Source of the DNA: Antilocapra americana
Lineage: Eukaryota > Chordata > Mammalia > Artiodactyla > Antilocapridae
Length of the DNA: 64,000 bases
Assembly (NCBI GenBank): GCA_007570785.1
Contig: ML661900.1
Location: 5,042,864-5,106,863 of the forward strand
Direction: 5' to 3'
This document shows positions 59,450-64,000 of the stretch, one piece after another; within the stretch, counting starts at the first letter, position 1, and the number at the start of each line of letters is the position of its first letter. The notes beneath the pieces are model-generated. The model saw nothing but the letters and a program-made list of their open reading frames with translations. It had not been told where the DNA came from and ran no database searches. The translations under genes and the position numbers were made by a program.

Positions 59450-60865
59450 CTGCTAGTGTTTTTCTTAAGGAGGGAGGATTATGCCAGCCTTGTTCTCTCC
59501 AGCTGCTGTCCTTACCATGAGAGTCATTTTAGGGATAAAGGAGAGAAGTGGGGTGAGATAAGCAGGAATGAGCCTGAGGGCCAAGGTTGGCGGTAAAGCT
59601 TCGTCTTCCTGATCTTCAGGTTTTGGTTGCCTGGCCCTCCACAAACCAGGCTGCTGAGCGTCATGTGAGGCCTTGTATGAAGGTAGAGTTCAGACACGCC
59701 CAGTGACTTCTGTGGGTTTGAGGGGGAGGGTACAGGGAAGGGAACCCACACGTGGGCACCTAGCCTGGTCTCTCTGAGGTAAGGTGTCAAGATCTGCACC
59801 GCATAAGGAGAAAGGGTCTACCTGGCAAGGTGAGCCAGCCAGATGGACGTCAGGCTCAGCAGACATCACCAGGGCCTGCCAGAGGGCAGAAGGGCGCGGC
59901 AAGCCAGCTCCCTGACACATCCTACGACCCACCGTCACACAGACCTGTTTCTCAGCAACTCGAGCTGCGCCACCCCAACCTCCAGCTAAAGAGAGGCTCA
60001 GAGGTGAATGTGCCGAGCTACCTTGATCACTCCACCTGCCACCTCCAGAGCGCAGTTCATTCTAACCTAGCATTCACCAAATACCTGTGACACAGATGCT
60101 ACCATCTCCACATCACAGCTGAGGAAAGGGAGGCGGAGAAAGGTCACAGTGACAGGGCTTGGCTCAGACCTCAGCCTCCTGACTCCAGAGCCTGCATTCT
60201 TGACCACGTGCCTATGACAGGGGTGGGGCTAGCATCTGTCCCAGAAAGGTGAAAATTCTGCTGCCCCCCCAGGGGCAGGGCCTGCAGCCCCAGGTTTACG
60301 GAGGTGGCAGAGCAGGAAATAAGGCAGCCCGCAGGGCCAGTGCTTCTCCAGGGCCTGCAGGCCAGGCAAGGTGCTCTCAGCTGAACCCCTCCCCCCACCC
60401 TGAAACATGCACTGGGAACCTTGAATTGGCACCTTCTGGAGGCCAGGGAAGCAGCTCCCACTGCACCTGCAGGAGTGGGAGGTGGGCAGGGATGGGCACT
60501 CTGCCTCCAAGGAAAGCATGACCCCCTGGCTACTCCAAGGCCAGGCCCAGGCCTACCAAGGTGGCTGTGTCTCTGGTGAGGGGCTGGTAAACAAAAGATG
60601 TAATGTCCGTGAGGGTTAAGGACAAATGAGGCAATAGGCAAGGCAGTTATGTTTAGCGACAGCCTGGAGGAGCCAGAAGTAGACAAAGGTCAGCTGGGCC
60701 CAGGCCTGGTCCCTGGAGGGACAGCAGACTAGGGAAGGGGTGTCACTCACCAGCCACAGTGAGGGAGCTCAGGTCCACAAGCATTTGGCTAAGGTCATCA
60801 GCACCTGGGGACCATCTACCAGGCCTGGCTCTGTGCTCGTCCTTTTGCTGGCCTGAAGTAGGGAG
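59450..60865. other. GC-rich intergenic DNA, no gene recognised
   Basis: Frames up to 171 codons (60171-60686, minus) have no domain, no exon-like splice borders and unremarkable composition. I leave them uncalled. Confidence 0.45.
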
Positions 60866-60869
60866 GGTG

Positions 60870-61095
60870 GCATGCATGCTAAGTCATTTCAGTCACGTCC
60901 AACTCTTTGTGACCCCATGGGCTATAGCCTGCTAGGCTCTTCTGTCCATGGGATTCTCCAGGCAAGAATACTGCAGTGGATTGCTATGTCCTCCTCCAGG
61001 AGATCTTCCCAACCCAGGGATTGAACCCATGTCTCTTATGTCTCCTGTATTGCCAGGCAGGTTCTTTACCACTAGTGCAACCTGAGAAGCCCAGG
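60870..61095 (-). mobile_element. Bov-tA SINE, antisense
   Basis: Antisense copy starting 'catgcatgctaagtcatttc' and ending 'ccactagtgcaacctgagaa'. Confidence 0.85.
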
Positions 61096-61640
61096 GCTGG
61101 TGGGGGGCGGGGTGCAGCTTGCCCAAAAGAGGTTACAGGGGCCACGAGCTTAAACAAGTTTCCTCCTGGGACATCTTGTCCACAGAAGTCAGACCTTATC
61201 CCCACCATCAGCCTATAGCCAAGTTGAGGCTTGACAAACAGATGTGCTGCAGGGGGTAGGGCTAATCTCGCCTGAGACATCCAGCAAAGCTGTGTCTTGC
61301 ATCTGCCAAGAAGATTCATCAACAACAGAAAGATCTTCAGGTCTAAGTCCCAGGCCCAAGAACTATGGGCTAGATGTCCACCCAAGGGCTAGAAGGTGGC
61401 AAGGCAATGGCCCTAAGGCTCCAGCAGTGACCAGAGACAGTCTTGGTGGGGCAGCCCTGGGGATGGCTATGCCCTGGGTCCCTCAGGGTTAGGAGAGGGG
61501 ACTGCCAGGGGAAGGGTTGAAGGACCTCTAGGCAGACAGACTAAGAGTCCTGGGTACCTGACCCAGGAAGCAAGTGAGTGTATCTTGCCCAAGGCCAGGT
61601 AAGAACCAGGGGGCTTCCCTGGTTTTCAGGGGACATTCAA
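61096..61640. other. Unassigned intergenic DNA
   Basis: No recognised repeat or exon. Confidence 0.4.
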
Positions 61641-61643
61641 CTT

Positions 61644-62212
61644 TAAGGGATCCAATATGTTGCATTTTCTTCCTTTGTGTGCCATTTCTCAAGGATTCTC
61701 TGTTCCTTATCAGTTCCTGGAATACAGGAATGAGTAGAGCTGCATGCAGTTCTCAAGACTGAGATCATGGGGAAGAGCACCTGCTTGGATTCCCTTCAAG
61801 TGACTCCCTTCAGTGACTCTCTTCAGCGACCTTATACTTACTAGACTACCAATTTTGTTGCAACTGGTAGAATTTCATTCTTTTTAATGGCTGAGTAATC
61901 ATTTTACTGAAGATATATAAGCATGCATTTCTGCTAATAAAATACCCTTGTTCCACTAGAGACATGGGTCCCCCACATCCTTCTTTCTGTCCCCGGCTAA
62001 TTCTTCAGAGCGTGGAAACCTACTGAGCTCACTTTCTCCCCCGGGCTTTTAAGACCTCCTTGAGAGGATACCCTGTGCCTTCGTGAGCAGTACCAGTCCT
62101 ATGTATGGGCTTTATTGGTTTTCCACATAACCCAAGAGATATTACTCTTTCTCTCTCCCTCTTTCTTTTAGTTGACCTCAGTCCCCAGGTCCCGGTCTGT
62201 AAGAGACCGCAA
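61644..62212 (+). repeat. Solo LTR, sense (same family as 29641-30215)
   Basis: Starts 'gggatccaatatgttgcatt', has 'ctgctaataaaatacccttg' (polyadenylation region, about 61933-61952), and ends near 'gtctgtaagagaccgcaata'. It is colinear with the inverted copy 32 kb away. Confidence 0.75.
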
Positions 62213-62214
62213 TA

Positions 62215-62425
62215 CCTGGTGGCTCAGATGGTAAAGAATCTACCTACAATGCAGGAGACTGGGGTTAGATCCCTGGGTTGGGAAGATCCCCTGGATGAGG
62301 AAATGGCTACCCACTCCAGTATTCTTGCCTGGAGAATTCCATGGACAGAGGAGCCTGGTGTTCTACAGTCCATGGGATTGCAAAGAGTTGGACACGACTG
62401 AGCAACTAACACTTTCATTTTTCAC
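62215..62425 (+). mobile_element. Bov-tA SINE
   Basis: Sense copy beginning 'tggtggctcagatggtaaag' directly after the LTR end, and ending 'gactgagcaactaacacttt'. Confidence 0.85.
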
Positions 62426-62429
62426 TTTT

Positions 62430-64000
62430 CTTAACTAAGAATGAGATGCTGCAGCCCAGATGCCATGTCTCCTCGAACAGGAGATGAGCTGGCAGGGAAG
62501 CCAACCCATCTCTTCCCCCACCCCCTCACCAGATACAAAGGGAGAGGAGAGGGTTTCGCAGGGCCAGGCTGCTCTAGCACATGGCAGGGGTGGGGAGAGA
62601 AAGTGCAGTTGAGTGAGAAGGAAGTCCAAGGTCCCACTCTGCCCCTGGACAAGCTGCTTACTACCTCTGGGGCCAGGAGACTCATAGGGAAAGGGCCAGG
62701 CTCGGCAGTCTTGATTCTGGAACCCAGAACTACCCCTCAAGAGGACAACCCTACGGAGCCTTGTCCTCCTGATTCTGCCCCCAGGCCCTGGGAACAGCGT
62801 CCTCCCCGCTCAGAGGCTGTGGAGATGGAGGGGCTGTACCTGCTTTCGGCTTGCTCCGTGGGCTTGAGTTGGCCTTCATTCTGAGCAGGGTTAACAAGGT
62901 GACAGGCAGCATCATGGGCTCCAGGTGCTCCAAGGTATACCCTGAAGGGCACAACGCCATCAGAGTGTTAAGACAGTGAGTAGGGGCCCCAGGTCATTCT
63001 GGATCAATATTCTAGCTTTGTTTGGCCACATAGACTAACTGGGGAAAACCCTGCTCTCAAATGAGGATGTTGATATTGCCTTGGAAGGCAAACAAGGGCA
63101 ACCTCAGCTCCCAGCAGGCCCGAGACCAAAGGAGGCAGGGTTCTGGGCTGTTCTGGAAGGTGAGGCTCGGGCAGATGAGGGCCTTACCCTGAGGGGATCA
63201 CAGCCATCTGGGTCCTAGTTTCAATTCTCACATGCCATCCCTTAAAACCCAGCCCTAACGTGAACCACCCCTACGGAAAGCTGTACAGTGAGGAGGCAGG
63301 AAGTGGAGGATGACCCTTGGGAAAAAGGTTCATAGGGCTAGGGGAAGGTTTGAGCTGGGCCACCGGGCAGTCAGAAGGGTAGGTGACAGGCATCCTCACA
63401 GGGTCAGCCAGGGAACCCAGGAGGGACAAAAGTGCGGTAGCGGGCATGTTCCAGGAGAGAGTGGGCAGCACTTCCCCCATGCACACCACTGGGGCTGAGT
63501 GAAGCCAGGCCCACGCACCAGGGGCAGTAGGTACCCATGCGCTGGCCCACCTTGGCTGCCATGGTGCTAGGAAGATCTGAGTTGGCAGGCAGAGTCTGCC
63601 CCCAGCCTCCACCCACAGTCACTCTGGCTGCAGGGAGCCGCTGTGGCGAGGACTCTGCTGGTGGGCTAGCCAGCAGCGGAGGCCAGGTCCCTTCCCAGCC
63701 TGGAAGGGGCTTCAGACATGGGCAGGGCCCCAAACCTAGGCTTAGCAGCCTACCCAACACACAGAGCCGAGAAGACGTACTAGAAACAGACTGGATTTTA
63801 GGAGGCCGGCAAGGAGGACAGGAAGCACCTGGACAGATAGGGAGGTCTCTAAGCGTGGACTCCACTGGACATGACCACCTGGGGAGGACTGGGCTCGGTT
63901 CTGTCATTAAGAGCTGGGGCCATGGGAGATCTATCCACCTCGCTGCCTCAGTTGGCCTTTGAAGGAAAGGATAATTGCCTCTCACATGTAACCCAGGACA
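62430..64000. other. GC-rich unique right edge, no gene supported
   Basis: Overlapping open frames (for example 63404-63985 minus, 63537-63962 plus) are best explained by high GC. I find no splice-bounded exon or domain, and no clear repeat. Confidence 0.4.

Noticed and set aside
63404..63985. 193-codon minus frame at the right edge
   Set aside because: No domain, GC-rich, and overlaps other chance frames on both strands.

Overview
This is nuclear DNA from a ruminant, probably a bovid. Bov-tA/Bov-A2 SINEs, BovB (RTE) LINE pieces, tRNA-Glu-derived CHR-type SINEs and bovine-type L1 and ERV LTRs fill the window. That mixture is found only in ruminants. The sequence has 100 Ns at 36713-36812, so it is a draft-style scaffold. 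Two multi-exon protein genes can be supported. A third is hinted at by a promoter motif at the left edge.

Layout. 1-700 is GC-rich and carries a ZNF143/STAF-type promoter motif; from human 15q24 synteny it may be the 5' end of NEIL1, running off the left edge. 800-10700 is repeats, including a BovB reverse-transcriptase fragment (5250-5897) and a long antisense L1 series. 11060-16660 is COMMD4 on the minus strand, with all eight coding exons resolved and a 199-codon frame. Intron 1 (13171-16610) carries few repeats. 16.8-45 kb is an AT-rich repeat field: L1s in both orientations, a gamma-type ERV with abnormal inverted ends (25050-27961), several solo LTRs, and a STIP1 processed pseudogene (about 41745-43330) next to an unidentified minus-strand remnant. 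From about 45.5 kb the DNA is GC-rich with few repeats.

The most interesting locus is at 49480-57726 on the plus strand. It is a 13-exon gene for a membrane-mucin-like protein: signal peptide, a Ser/Pro/Ala-rich ectodomain of about 450 residues coded mostly by one 1.4-kb exon, three SEA-like modules, one transmembrane helix and a short tail. I derived the exons from splice signals and phase. The model closes to 817 codons only if two single-base frame breaks (exon 7 at a C5 run, exon 9) are discounted. So it is either a recently broken gene in this animal or a good gene with consensus errors. I do not recognise the gene securely. 'Taste receptor cell protein 1' is a name I associate from memory with SEA-domain membrane proteins, and it should be tested.

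The genes do not form a pathway. COMMD4 is a housekeeping gene of the COMMD/CCC endosomal and NF-kB regulatory family. The SEA gene would encode an apical or secreted-mucin-like surface protein. Repeat names given without a library comparison are from recall, and repeat borders are good to about 10-30 bases unless target-site duplications are quoted.
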